Source of the DNA: Corynebacterium sp. Marseille-P4321
GTDB taxonomy: Bacteria; Actinomycetota; Actinomycetes; Mycobacteriales; Mycobacteriaceae
Assembly (NCBI RefSeq): GCF_903645305.1
Contig: NZ_CAHJXO010000001.1
Location: 868,001-932,000, forward strand
DNA length: 64,000 nt
Direction: 5' to 3'
Below, piece by piece: positions 1 to 8,019 of the stretch. The translations under genes and the position numbers were made by a program. Each line of letters begins with the position of its first letter. Position 1 is the stretch's first letter. Under the pieces are notes generated by a model. That model ran no database searches. It worked only from the letters and a program-made list of their open reading frames with translations, and had not been told where the DNA came from.

Positions 1-1
1 G

Positions 2-244
2 GTGCTGCTAGTGCTCGACGCCACGGTGGGCCAGAACGGCATCACCCAGGCCCGCGTGTTTAAGGACGTGGTGGAGATCTCCGGGGTGGTGCTGACCAAG
101 CTGGACGGCACCGCGAAGGGCGGTATCGTCTTCCAGGTTCAGGAGGAACTCGGCGTGCCGGTCAAGCTCGTGGGCCTGGGCGAGGGTGCCGACGACCTCG
201 CACCGTTCGAGGTGGAGAGCTTCGTCGACGCACTGTTGGGCTAG
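2..244 (+). CDS. ftsY: Signal recognition particle receptor FtsY, C-terminal fragment
   Basis: Only the last 80 residues are in the window; the gene begins upstream. FtsY is the membrane-associated SRP receptor GTPase that receives ribosome-nascent chain complexes from Ffh and passes them to SecYEG. What is visible is the end of the SRP-type G domain: LDATVGQNG, the G4 motif TKLDG in GVVLTKLDGTAKGG, and the closing loop GLGEGADDLAPFE that contacts the guanine base. The family normally ends soon after this loop, as here (VDALLG then TAG). A strong terminator follows, and ffh, its functional partner, is the next gene. The identification is secure, but Ffh shares these motifs; the following complete ffh makes FtsY the only sensible reading. 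Confidence 0.93.
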   Translation: MLLVLDATVGQNGITQARVFKDVVEISGVVLTKLDGTAKGGIVFQVQEELGVPVKLVGLGEGADDLAPFEVESFVDALLG

Positions 245-258
245 GTTTTCGCTCCGTT

Positions 259-285
259 CCCGCCGCTTTCATGCGGCGGGTTTTT
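259..285 (+). terminator. Rho-independent terminator of ftsY
   Basis: Perfect 8-bp stem CCCGCCGC (259-266) and GCGGCGGG (273-280) with a 6-nt loop, followed directly by TTTTT. It lies 15 nt after the ftsY stop. Confidence 0.9.
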
Positions 286-301
286 CTATGGGCACAGTTG
301 C

Positions 302-312
302 GCTTATCGACG
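302..312 (+). repeat. GCTTATCGACG word, intergenic copy
   Basis: Exact forward copy of the interspersed 11-mer in the ftsY-ffh spacer, 17 nt after the terminator's T run. No gene overlaps it, so protein coding cannot explain the sequence. Confidence 0.85.
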
Positions 313-423
313 GCTCCCTGGCTTACCGATGCATTCGAATGTGCCCCGTACAGGGTGCACGCGATAGGCTGGGTCGAACTGTTTTCGCGAAAACCGATTG
401 AAGTGACAGAGGGAGTACACAAC

Positions 424-2052
424 GTGTTCGAGTCACTGTCCGACCGCCTCCAATCAGCCCTGGGCGGCCTGCGGGGCAAGGGCAAGCTCACCGAGGAGGA
501 CATCAACGCCACAGCGCGCGAGATTCGCATCGCGCTGCTGGAGGCGGATGTGTCCCTGCCGGTGGTGCGTGCCTTCATTAAGCGTGTGAAGGAGCGCGCG
601 CTGGGCGCCGACGTGTCCGCCGCGCTCAACCCCGCGCAGCAAGTGATCAAGATCGTCGATGAGGAGTTGACCAACATCCTCGGCGGCGAGACGCGCCGGC
701 TGAACTTTGCGAAGAACCCGCCGACGGTGATCATGCTGGCCGGTTTGCAGGGTGCGGGTAAGACCACCTTGGCCGGTAAGCTCGCGAACCACCTGAAGAA
801 GCAGGGCCACACCCCGATCCTGGTGGCGTGTGACCTGCAGCGCCCGGGCGCGGTGCAGCAGCTGCAGATTGTCGGTGAACGCGCTGGCGTGCCGACGTTC
901 GCGCCGGACCCGGGTACCTCGATCGACTCTTACGGCCACGAGATGGGCACCTCCCACGGCGACCCGGTGGCTGTTGCACAGGAGGGCATCGAGTACGCGA
1001 AGCGCAACAAGAACGACGTGGTGATCATCGATACCGCTGGTCGCCTTGGTATCGACGAGACGCTGATGACGCAGGCGCGCAACATCCGCGATGCCGTCAA
1101 CCCGGACGAAGTGCTCTTTGTCATTGACGCGATGATCGGCCAGGACGCGGTGAAGACCGCCGAGGCTTTCGCCGAGGGTGTGGACTTCACCGGCGTGGTG
1201 CTGACCAAGCTCGACGGCGACGCCCGCGGTGGTGCCGCACTGTCCATCCGCGAGGTGACCGGCAAGCCGATCCTGTTCGCCTCCACAGGTGAGAAGCTCG
1301 ACGATTTCGACGTCTTCCACCCAGAGCGCATGGCCAGCCGCATCCTGGGCATGGGCGATCTGCTCTCGCTTATCGAGCAGGCGGAGAACACCTTCAACGA
1401 GCAGGACGCCGAGGCTTCCGCGAAGAAGCTCGCCTCCGGTGAGCTCACACTGGAGGACTTCCTGGATCAGCTGCTCATGATCCGCCGCATGGGCCCCATC
1501 GGCAACCTGTTGAAGATGATGCCGGGCGGCAAGCAGATGAACGAGATGGCCGACATGGTGGACGAGAAGCAGCTCGACCGCATCCAGGCCATCATCCGCG
1601 GCATGACGCCGGAGGAGCGCGCTGATCCGAAGATCTTGAACGCGTCGCGCCGCAAGCGCATCGCGAAGGGTTCGGGCGTGAGCGTGTCCGACGTGAACCA
1701 GCTGGTGGACCGTTTCTTCGAAGCAAAGAAGATGATGGGTCAGATGGCCAGCCAGTTCGGCCTTCCGGGTATGCCCGGCATGGGCGGCGGCCGTTCCGCG
1801 ACGAAGAAGAAGCCGAAGGGCCGCAAGGGTAAGAACGGCAAGCGCAAGCCCGCGAAGCGCCAGGGCGGCGGCATGCCGAAGATGCCGGGTGGGATGCCCG
1901 GTATGCCCGGCATGCCCGGTATGCCCGGTGGGATGCCGGACCCGAAGGAACTGGAGAAGCTCCAGGAGCAGCTGCCCGCCGGTATGCAGGGCTTGGACCT
2001 GAACAACCTGGACTTCGAAAAGGCGATGAAGCGGATGGGCAAATTCCGCTAA
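424..2052 (+). CDS. ffh: Signal recognition particle protein Ffh (SRP54)
   Basis: GTPase subunit of the signal recognition particle; with 4.5S RNA it binds hydrophobic signal sequences on the ribosome and docks with FtsY. I start it at GTG 424 (MFESLSDRLQ, the family's usual start), preceded by GAGGGAG about 10 nt upstream; the frame is open further upstream but this is not conserved. The 542-residue product has the N domain (about 1-95), G1 GLQGAGKTT at 107-115, DTAGR at 203-207 and TKLD at 261-264, then the methionine-rich M domain from about 300. It is roughly 90 residues longer than E. coli Ffh because of a basic stretch near 460-480 followed by a Gly-Met-Pro tail at about 485-515. Confidence 0.97.
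   Translation: MFESLSDRLQSALGGLRGKGKLTEEDINATAREIRIALLEADVSLPVVRAFIKRVKERALGADVSAALNPAQQVIKIVDEELTNILGGETRRLNFAKNPPTVIMLAGLQGAGKTTLAGKLANHLKKQGHTPILVACDLQRPGAVQQLQIVGERAGVPTFAPDPGTSIDSYGHEMGTSHGDPVAVAQEGIEYAKRNKNDVVIIDTAGRLGIDETLMTQARNIRDAVNPDEVLFVIDAMIGQDAVKTAEAFAEGVDFTGVVLTKLDGDARGGAALSIREVTGKPILFASTGEKLDDFDVFHPERMASRILGMGDLLSLIEQAENTFNEQDAEASAKKLASGELTLEDFLDQLLMIRRMGPIGNLLKMMPGGKQMNEMADMVDEKQLDRIQAIIRGMTPEERADPKILNASRRKRIAKGSGVSVSDVNQLVDRFFEAKKMMGQMASQFGLPGMPGMGGGRSATKKKPKGRKGKNGKRKPAKRQGGGMPKMPGGMPGMPGMPGMPGGMPDPKELEKLQEQLPAGMQGLDLNNLDFEKAMKRMGKFR
1894..1929 (+). repeat. 9-bp tandem repeat ATGCCCGGY x4 inside ffh
   Basis: Four contiguous 9-bp units encode Met-Pro-Gly repeats in the Ffh C-terminal tail; degenerate units flank them. 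Such a stretch is prone to length change by slippage without a frameshift. Confidence 0.85.
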
Positions 2053-2154
2053 TCGACGACCCCCTCGCGGACAGATCTTGTCGTCGTTGTCCGGCTCCTG
2101 GGGTTCTAGGCCGCTTGTGACAAATAACGCGGAGTTTGTCCGCCGGCGCTGGGG

Positions 2155-4467
2155 CTACTCCTCCGGTGCCTCGGAGGCGGAGGATTCAGCCTCGCGGGCC
2201 TCGCGCTCCGCAACCGCGTTCTCTTCGCTTTGCACCTGCTCCATGCCCTCGCGCAGCGCGGTGACCATATCTTCGTCATTGGTGTCGGCGTAGGGCAGCT
2301 CGAGCGCCTCGAAGATCGGCTCCAGAGCCTCCCACAGAAGAGGCGCCAGCGTGAGCGCGTACGCGTTCGAGATGTGGTTCTGGTCGCGGTAGATATACAC
2401 GTTGCCGATCTGCGGCGGGCAGATGCCGTCCGGGCAGAACCACGGCTCGGTGTCCACCTCCCATTGCAGCCACTGCGGGTCGAGGTAGGCGGCCGCAGGG
2501 TCTTCCGGCGTGTAGAACTGCGACGCTGGCACGGAGCAGTCGGCCTCGGAGTGGCCGTCCACGATGCAGTAATTGGGGTTCACCGGGATGCCGAGGGCGT
2601 CGAAAATCCACGGGTTGTCGCGCAGGCCCACAAACGGGATGCCGTTCTGGGCGAGCACGGCCCACAAGTTGGCGTATGCCTCCGGCACTTGGTCGAGTGT
2701 GGCGCTGCCTTCGCCGGGGCGGCCCTCCGGGCGGGTGGAGGTGGAGATCACCATGTCCGGGTCCAGCTCGATGATGCGCTCCAAGGCGTTGGCGCTCCAC
2801 TCGGCGCACACCGGATCCACGATGTCGTTCACCGGGTTCTCCGGGCCTCCGGCCACTAGCGGGCAGGCCTGGCGGATGTAGGGGATGATCTTGAAGTTGT
2901 GCTGGCGGCCCAGGACGTCCAGCGGGATCATGTACGGCTCGATGTGCGAGCCGCCGGTGAGCACCAACGTGGTCTCCGCGTCCGGGTCACCGTACACGCA
3001 GTGTTCTGGCACCAAGTCGTCTGTGGCATCCGGTTTAAACCGCATGCAGCCGTCGTGACCCACGGGAGGGTAGATGCCGGCGATGAGGTTCGGGTCCGGG
3101 CGTGCCTCGACGTTCGGCACGTTGGCACCCAGCAGCGCCATCGCACCCGGGTACTCCTCCGGGTCAAGCGGCTTCTCGGCTGCCGCAACACGCTGGTTCC
3201 ACACCGGGACCACGGCCAGAAGCACCGCGACCAGTGCGGCGACCAGCACGCCGCCGATGGCGCGCAGTACGCCGGGGGCGGTGCGCAAGGTGGCGGCGGC
3301 GTCGGCAAACGGGTGCTCGCCGGCCAGCGGGCGGCGGCGGTGCTGGCGCAGCGGGTCTTCCACAAGCACGTGGGTGACGTGCGCCAGGGCCAGAGAGACG
3401 GCGATAACCACGATGCCGACGGCCACAGGAGGCGTGTCGTATCCAGCAATCACGCTGATGATGATCAGGATCGGCCAGTGCCACAGGTACAGCGAGTACG
3501 CGACCTGCCCCAGCCACGTCATCGGCTTCGAGGACAGCACGGAAGACACCGGGTTGGAGTTGCCCGACAGGATGACCAGCGCGGCGCCGGTGAGCGGCAG
3601 CAGGGTGAGCGGGCCCGGGAACGCGAGCGAGGTGGTGATCACGATGCCGGTCGCCGCGATCATCAGCACACCAATAAGCGCGGTGATCCCGGCTGTCCTC
3701 TTCGGCAGGAAGAACCGAGACGGCACGAACGCAAGCAGGCCACCGAGAGAGAGCTCCCAAGCACGCGAGTAGGTGGAGTAGTAGTTCTCGCCGGTACCCG
3801 TCCAGCCGAAGCGCGCGGCGTAGGCGAACGACGCCACCGTGATCAGCGCCAGCACTACCACCGTGCCGCGGCGCGCCTTGACGGGGTCCACCTTGAGTTT
3901 GCTCACCACAATTGCCACGAGCGTGCCGAAAAGGATGGCCACGATGTAGAACTGGCCCTGCACGCTCATAGACCACAGGTGTTGCAACGGTGAGGTGTCC
4001 TGGCCTGCGGCTGCGTAGTCGAGGTTTTGGGCTGCGAGCTCCCAGTTCTGCCTGTACAAGATGGAGGCCTTGAACTGCCGGGCCAGTTCGTCGGACATCA
4101 GTGCCGGGGTAAGCGTAATCACCGCGACTAGGGTGGCCACCAGCACCAACGCGAGTGCGGGGACGAGCCTGCGGATGGTGCGCCACAGCGGCCACCACGG
4201 GTTCAAATTCGGGTTCGGGCGCATGGCGTAGCGCAGCTGCCCGCCGAGGAAGAAGTAGCCGGATAGCAACAAGAAGACGTCCACGCCGCCGGACACGCGT
4301 CCGACAAAGACGTGGAAGAGCACCACCAGAGCGATTGCGAAGCCGCGCAGGCCGTCCAGGTCAACCCTGTATGCGGTGGAACCTTTCGTGGCCCCGCCTG
4401 CGGATACGCCGGTGGCGGGTTGCCCCGCCCGCACTGTCTCCGCTGCCTGCGCCTGCTGCGCTGCCAT
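2155..4467 (-). CDS. Membrane acyltransferase (AT3 family) with C-terminal SGNH domain
   Basis: Predicted O-acyltransferase of the OafA/YrhL type, which moves acyl groups (often acetyl) across the membrane onto cell-envelope glycans or lipids. The 770-residue product begins at ATG 4467 behind a GAGGTAG ribosome site. Residues about 30-430 form the AT3 domain: DLDGLRGFAIALVVLFH carries the conserved Arg and His near the first helix, and some ten hydrophobic helices follow, including YSLYLWHWP. After the last helix an extracytoplasmic SGNH-hydrolase-like domain has GGSH at 505-508 (nucleophile Ser507, block I normally GDSH) and DQNH at 695-698 (catalytic Asp/His). The end is Glu/Ala-rich. The substrate is not evident; in corynebacteria, mycolates and arabinogalactan are candidates. 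It converges on ffh. Confidence 0.85.
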   Translation of the reverse strand: MAAQQAQAAETVRAGQPATGVSAGGATKGSTAYRVDLDGLRGFAIALVVLFHVFVGRVSGGVDVFLLLSGYFFLGGQLRYAMRPNPNLNPWWPLWRTIRRLVPALALVLVATLVAVITLTPALMSDELARQFKASILYRQNWELAAQNLDYAAAGQDTSPLQHLWSMSVQGQFYIVAILFGTLVAIVVSKLKVDPVKARRGTVVVLALITVASFAYAARFGWTGTGENYYSTYSRAWELSLGGLLAFVPSRFFLPKRTAGITALIGVLMIAATGIVITTSLAFPGPLTLLPLTGAALVILSGNSNPVSSVLSSKPMTWLGQVAYSLYLWHWPILIIISVIAGYDTPPVAVGIVVIAVSLALAHVTHVLVEDPLRQHRRRPLAGEHPFADAAATLRTAPGVLRAIGGVLVAALVAVLLAVVPVWNQRVAAAEKPLDPEEYPGAMALLGANVPNVEARPDPNLIAGIYPPVGHDGCMRFKPDATDDLVPEHCVYGDPDAETTLVLTGGSHIEPYMIPLDVLGRQHNFKIIPYIRQACPLVAGGPENPVNDIVDPVCAEWSANALERIIELDPDMVISTSTRPEGRPGEGSATLDQVPEAYANLWAVLAQNGIPFVGLRDNPWIFDALGIPVNPNYCIVDGHSEADCSVPASQFYTPEDPAAAYLDPQWLQWEVDTEPWFCPDGICPPQIGNVYIYRDQNHISNAYALTLAPLLWEALEPIFEALELPYADTNDEDMVTALREGMEQVQSEENAVAEREAREAESSASEAPEE

Positions 4468-4812
4468 GTTGTCTACCTCGTGCTATACGCCCGTTGTGCC
4501 CGTCAATGCCATAGAGACCTTACAACTCGGATGCGCCGCGGCCGAACTGCCACCGCTGTCGGCGCGCCGGAAATGCTCACGGGCACGAACCCCGAAACCG
4601 ACGCCGAAGCGAAGCGGTTTGGTCGCAGGCGAACCGGCCGGTAGCATGGCTCAGGTTGTCGGGCGCACGCCTGGCGATACTGCGTTCGCGCCGGTGCTCG
4701 GATACGTTCCGCCCGGCCAGTCACACGCAGGTTAAAGGATGAAGGGTTGAACCGGCGCGTCGATAAGCGGCGCGTGCCTGCACTGCCCAGTGACCGTAAG
4801 GACTTTTGAACT
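4468..4812. other. 345-bp divergent intergenic region (acyltransferase / rpsP)
   Basis: No gene of its own is convincing here. It must hold the promoters of both divergent genes. For rpsP a possible -10 is TAGCAT near 4642 or GATACT near 4675, neither with a good -35. It contains one reverse copy of the 11-bp word and the rpsP ribosome site AAGGA just before 4813. Confidence 0.5.
4758..4768 (-). repeat. GCTTATCGACG word, reverse copy in rpsP leader
   Basis: CGTCGATAAGC on the + strand, 45 nt before the rpsP start. It is non-coding; flanking GCGCG...CGGCGC could let it lie in a weak stem. Confidence 0.82.
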
Positions 4813-5349
4813 ATGGCTGTAAAGATCAAGCTGCAGCGCGTGGGCAAGATCCGCAACGCGCAGTACCGCGTTGTTGTTGCCGACGCACGCACCCGCCGCG
4901 ATGGCCGTGTTATCGAGAACATCGGCATCTACCACCCGAAGGAAGAGCCGTCGCTCATCCGCATCGACTCTGAGCGTGCCCAGTACTGGCTGGGTGTCGG
5001 CGCGCAGCCGACCGAGCCGGTTATGGCTCTGCTGAAGGTGACCGGCGACTGGCAGAAGCACAAGGGCGAGGAAGGCGCCGAGGGCACCCTGAAGGTGGCC
5101 GAGGAGAAGCCGAGCAAGCTCGACCTGTTCAACCAGGCGCTGGAGGAGGCCAACAACGGCCCGACCGCTGAGGCCATCACCGAGAAGCGCAAGAAGGCCA
5201 AGGAAGACGCTGAGGCTAAGGCTGCCGCTGAGGCCGCTGCCGCCGCTGAAGCTGAGGCAGAGGCTGCGAAGGAAGCTGACGCTGAGGCCGAGGAGGACGC
5301 TGCCGAGGCTGCAGAGGCCGAGGAGACCCCGGCTGAGGACAACGAGTAA
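4813..5349 (+). CDS. rpsP: 30S ribosomal protein S16 with acidic C-terminal extension
   Basis: Small-subunit protein needed for 30S assembly. The start [24 protein letters not shown] is the classic S16 N-terminus, and the core ends near residue 90-110. At 178 residues it is about twice the length of E. coli S16 (82). The extra part, from about residue 115, is almost entirely Ala, Glu, Asp and Lys and ends EETPAEDNE; it is probably a disordered or helical acidic tail. Longer S16 proteins are usual in actinobacteria. The ribosome site AAGGA lies 9 nt upstream. In most bacteria rpsP is followed directly by rimM and trmD; here a terminator and a dehydrogenase gene intervene. Confidence 0.96.
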   Translation: MAVKIKLQRVGKIRNAQYRVVVADARTRRDGRVIENIGIYHPKEEPSLIRIDSERAQYWLGVGAQPTEPVMALLKVTGDWQKHKGEEGAEGTLKVAEEKPSKLDLFNQALEEANNGPTAEAITEKRKKAKEDAEAKAAAEAAAAAEAEAEAAKEADAEAEEDAAEAAEAEETPAEDNE

Positions 5350-5375
5350 GCGCACTTCGCTTATCGATGGCTACC

Positions 5376-5417
5376 GCGCCCGCCGCCCCCACTTTTATGG
5401 GAGTCGGCGGGCGCTTT
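5376..5417 (+). terminator. Terminator of rpsP
   Basis: Ten-base-pair stem GCGCCCGCCG (5376-5385) and CGGCGGGCGC (5405-5414), extended inside by a CCC/GGG pairing, then TTT. It ends the rpsP transcript before the next gene. Confidence 0.85.
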
Positions 5418-5498
5418 GCCTTCTTGGCGGGGCCATGGTCTGTGTAACCCGCGTAGAATTGGGCGCGTACGACGAATCCAAGAGAAAGGACTCCTCTC

Positions 5499-6278
5499 AT
5501 GGCACGCACGTTTTTGATCACTGGTGGCGCAGGCGGCATCGGCAAGGCCACCGCGGATCTGCTTACGTCCCGCGGGCACAAGGCGATCACCGCTGACATC
5601 GCCAACGCGGACATCAACGCCGACCTGACCACGGAGGAGGGCCGCAAGCAGCTCGTCGAGGAAGCTACGAAGCTTTCCGACGGCAAGCTGGACGGCGTGG
5701 TTGCAAACGCCGGTATGCAGGCGCCCACCCCGAAGACGGCGCAGGTGAACTTCTTCGGCGCAGTAGCAACGCTGGAGGGCCTGCGCCCGCTGCTGGAGAA
5801 GTCTGAGGCCCCGCGTGCGGTGGTCACCGCCTCGATCGCCTCGCTGCAGCCGGCGGATGAGAAGCTCGTTGATGCGATGCTCGCGGGCGACGAGGAAGCT
5901 ACCGTCAAGCGCGGCCAGGAGCTGGTGGATGAGGGCCCGGAGCAGGCGTACCTGAACTACTCCTCCTCCAAGCAGGCCATCGCCCGCTGGGTGCGCAAGA
6001 ACGCCATCTCCGACGAGTGGGCTGGCAAGGGCATCGCGCTCAACGCCATCGCCCCGGCCGTGGTGATTTCCCCGATGACGGAGGAGCTGCGTAACACCGA
6101 GGAAGGCCGCGCGCAGCTCGCGCAGGTGCCGATGCCGCTGAACTCCTGGATGCCGGCTGAATCCGCCGCGAACCTGATCGCGTGGCTCACCTCCGAGGAG
6201 AACACCCACCTGTGTGGCCAGGTGCTGTTCATCGACGGCGGCTTCGACGCCACTGTCCGCGGCGACCAGACCTGGTAA
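5499..6278 (+). CDS. Short-chain dehydrogenase/reductase
   Basis: NAD(P)-dependent oxidoreductase of the classical SDR family, 259 residues. The cofactor motif TGGAGGIG lies at residues 9-16, NAG near 70, and the catalytic pair is Tyr154-x-x-x-Lys158 in YSSSK. The part between (insert around DEKLVDAMLAGDEEA) resembles 3-alpha-hydroxysteroid dehydrogenase-type SDRs, which also carry an insertion before the active-site Tyr. The substrate cannot be read from sequence. A ribosome site AGAAAGGA precedes ATG 5499 and a TAGAAT box lies at 5454-5459. Its position between rpsP and rimM interrupts a normally tight ribosome operon, so it is probably a later insertion with its own transcription. Confidence 0.85.
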   Translation: MARTFLITGGAGGIGKATADLLTSRGHKAITADIANADINADLTTEEGRKQLVEEATKLSDGKLDGVVANAGMQAPTPKTAQVNFFGAVATLEGLRPLLEKSEAPRAVVTASIASLQPADEKLVDAMLAGDEEATVKRGQELVDEGPEQAYLNYSSSKQAIARWVRKNAISDEWAGKGIALNAIAPAVVISPMTEELRNTEEGRAQLAQVPMPLNSWMPAESAANLIAWLTSEENTHLCGQVLFIDGGFDATVRGDQTW

Positions 6279-6296
6279 TCCCGCCACCTAATTTAG

Positions 6297-6335
6297 AAGC
6301 TCCATGGCCTGCTAACCTTGCGGGCCATGGAGCTT
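6297..6335. repeat. 13-bp perfect inverted repeat across the rimM start
   Basis: Arms AAGCTCCATGGCC (6297-6309) and GGCCATGGAGCTT (6323-6335) are exact reverse complements with a 13-nt loop. The 3' arm contains the rimM ATG (6327). On readthrough RNA it would hide the start codon; it may also serve as the end of the SDR transcript, although no U run follows. Confidence 0.85.
6313..6318 (+). promoter_or_regulatory. -10 box for leaderless rimM transcript
   Basis: TAACCT lies 8 nt before ATG 6327 and there is no Shine-Dalgarno sequence, so transcription probably starts at or next to the start codon. The box falls inside the loop of the inverted repeat. Confidence 0.6.
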
Positions 6336-6827
6336 AATGTTGGCAAGGTGGTCAAGTCCCACGGCATCAGGGGAGAGGTTGCCGTGGAGATCACCACGGA
6401 CGACCCGGATGTGCACTTCGCGGTGGGCGAGGTGCTCACGGGCCGCCAGGCGGGCAAGGAGCGCGAGTTGACGGTGAAGACGTCGCGCCCGCACCAGAAG
6501 CGGCTGCTGGTCAGCTTCGAGGAAGTGCCGGACCGCACGGCCGCGGACAGCCTGCGCGGGATGAAGTTTTACGCGGCGCCGCTTGCGCGGGAAGAGGATT
6601 CGGACGAGTACTACGACCACGAGCTCATCGGGTTGCAGGTGCTTCACGACGGCTCCGCGGTGGGCGACGTCACCGCTGTGATGGACACACCGAACCGGAA
6701 GATTCTGGTGATTGATTACCGCGGCAAAGAAGTACTGGTGCCGTTCGTGATGGATTTCGTGCCGGAGATCGATTTGGAGGAAGCCACCTTGACCATTACG
6801 CCGCCGGAGGGGCTGCTCGACCTGTGA
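6327..6827 (+). CDS. rimM: Ribosome maturation factor RimM
   Basis: Assembly factor that binds S19 and helps mature the 30S head and the 3' part of 16S rRNA. The 166-residue product starts MELNVGKVVKSHGIRGEV, the diagnostic RimM N-terminal motif; the second half holds the PRC-barrel with DTPNRKILVIDYRGKEVLVPF and FVPEIDLE near the end. An in-frame TTG nine bases upstream is a less likely start. It is followed after 10 nt by trmD, so the two form an operon. Expression looks leaderless, unlike rpsP, from which it is separated by an SDR gene. Confidence 0.95.
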   Translation: MELNVGKVVKSHGIRGEVAVEITTDDPDVHFAVGEVLTGRQAGKERELTVKTSRPHQKRLLVSFEEVPDRTAADSLRGMKFYAAPLAREEDSDEYYDHELIGLQVLHDGSAVGDVTAVMDTPNRKILVIDYRGKEVLVPFVMDFVPEIDLEEATLTITPPEGLLDL

Positions 6828-6837
6828 GGCGAAACGG

Positions 6838-7989
6838 ATGAGGCTAGACGTTGTCACGATCTTCCCCGAGTACCTAGAGCCGCTGCGCCACGCCCTGCTG
6901 GGCAAGGCGATCGAGCAGGGCATCCTGGAGGTGGGGGTGCACAACCTGCGCGACTGGGCGAGCGGGAACCACAAGTCGGTCGATGCCCCGCCGCTGGGTG
7001 GGGGTCCGGGCATGGTGATGAAGCCGGAGGTGTGGGGCCCTGCGCTTGACGACGTCGCCGCAGGCCGTGTCGGCCGCGAGCTTGCCACCGCCGCCGCCCA
7101 CCGCAACGACAAGTTGCGCCACGACGACGTGGCGGCGGTGGCGCCGCGTCCGTACGAAGCGACGGACGTGCGCGAGGGGGAGGACCCGGACGCGCCGCTG
7201 CTCGTCGTGCCCACGCCCGCCGGCAAACCGTTCACTCAGGCCGACGCGCAGGCGTTTTCGCGCGAGCGCCACATCGTCTTCGCGTGCGGCCGCTACGAGG
7301 GGATTGACCAGCGCGTGTTTGAGGACGCAAGGAAGCGCTACCGGGTGCGCGAGGTGTCGATCGGGGAGTACGTGCTCATCGGCGGCGAGGTCGCCGTGCT
7401 GGTGATCGCGGAGGCCGTCACGCGGCTCATTCCGGGGGTGCTGGGAAACACTGAGTCGCACGAGGATGACAGTTTCTCCGACGGGCTGCTCGAGGCGCCG
7501 AGTTACACCAAGCCGCGCGTGTGGCGCGGGATTGAGGCGCCGGAGGTGCTCACCTCCGGCGACCACGCGAAGGTGCAGGATTGGCGGCGGGAGCAGTCGC
7601 TCAAGCGCACCCGCGAGGTGCGCCCGGACCTTTTGGAGCGGGTAGAGCTCAGCGAGGCGGACCGGTTCGCGCTTGACGCGCGTGAGGTGGTCACGGAGTT
7701 GGACGTGGTGGGGCGGGAGCCCGTCGTCAAGCAAATGCGTCGTGCGCTGAAGAAAGCCGGATACGTGGCCGAATCCATCGAATTCAGTGGGGACCGCGGG
7801 GCGCGCTGCTTCGGGCCGTCGATGTTGGAGGAGCAATACGAGTTGGAGCACGGACGGCCGCCGACGGAGCCGGTGCGCCAGCTCGAGGTGCGCGGGCGTA
7901 CGGCACTGCCGTTGGCGGAGGCGACGGCAGCGGTAGCGGCGGCGCTGCCGAAGGGGGCCTATTGGTACGGTTCGACCCGAGAGGTTTAA
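6838..7989 (+). CDS. trmD: tRNA (guanine37-N1)-methyltransferase TrmD, with long C-terminal extension
   Basis: Methylates G37 next to the anticodon, preventing +1 frameshifts. SPOUT trefoil-knot signatures are clear: N-terminal MRLDVVTIFPEYLEPL, GGGPGMVMKPE, GRYEGIDQRV near residue 152-161, and SIGEYVLIGGEVAV with the knot loop. The family core normally ends near residue 230-270 (here LKRTREVRPDLL). This protein continues to 383 residues with about 115 extra residues that I do not recognise (LDVVGREPVVKQMRRALKKAGY, CFGPSMLEEQYELEHG, GAYWYGSTREV). The whole length is one open frame with uniform GC-rich codon use. There is also an insert before the knot rich in Asp, Arg and Pro. A GAGGCG ribosome site lies upstream. 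Confidence 0.93.
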   Translation: MRLDVVTIFPEYLEPLRHALLGKAIEQGILEVGVHNLRDWASGNHKSVDAPPLGGGPGMVMKPEVWGPALDDVAAGRVGRELATAAAHRNDKLRHDDVAAVAPRPYEATDVREGEDPDAPLLVVPTPAGKPFTQADAQAFSRERHIVFACGRYEGIDQRVFEDARKRYRVREVSIGEYVLIGGEVAVLVIAEAVTRLIPGVLGNTESHEDDSFSDGLLEAPSYTKPRVWRGIEAPEVLTSGDHAKVQDWRREQSLKRTREVRPDLLERVELSEADRFALDAREVVTELDVVGREPVVKQMRRALKKAGYVAESIEFSGDRGARCFGPSMLEEQYELEHGRPPTEPVRQLEVRGRTALPLAEATAAVAAALPKGAYWYGSTREV

Positions 7990-8006
7990 CCGCGCCCCGA
8001 CCCGGC

Positions 8007-8012
8007 TACACT
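8007..8012 (+). promoter_or_regulatory. -10 box for leaderless tex transcript
   Basis: TACACT lies 7 nt before ATG 8020 with no ribosome site between, the arrangement of a leaderless start. Confidence 0.6.
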
Positions 8013-8019
8013 TCCCCGA

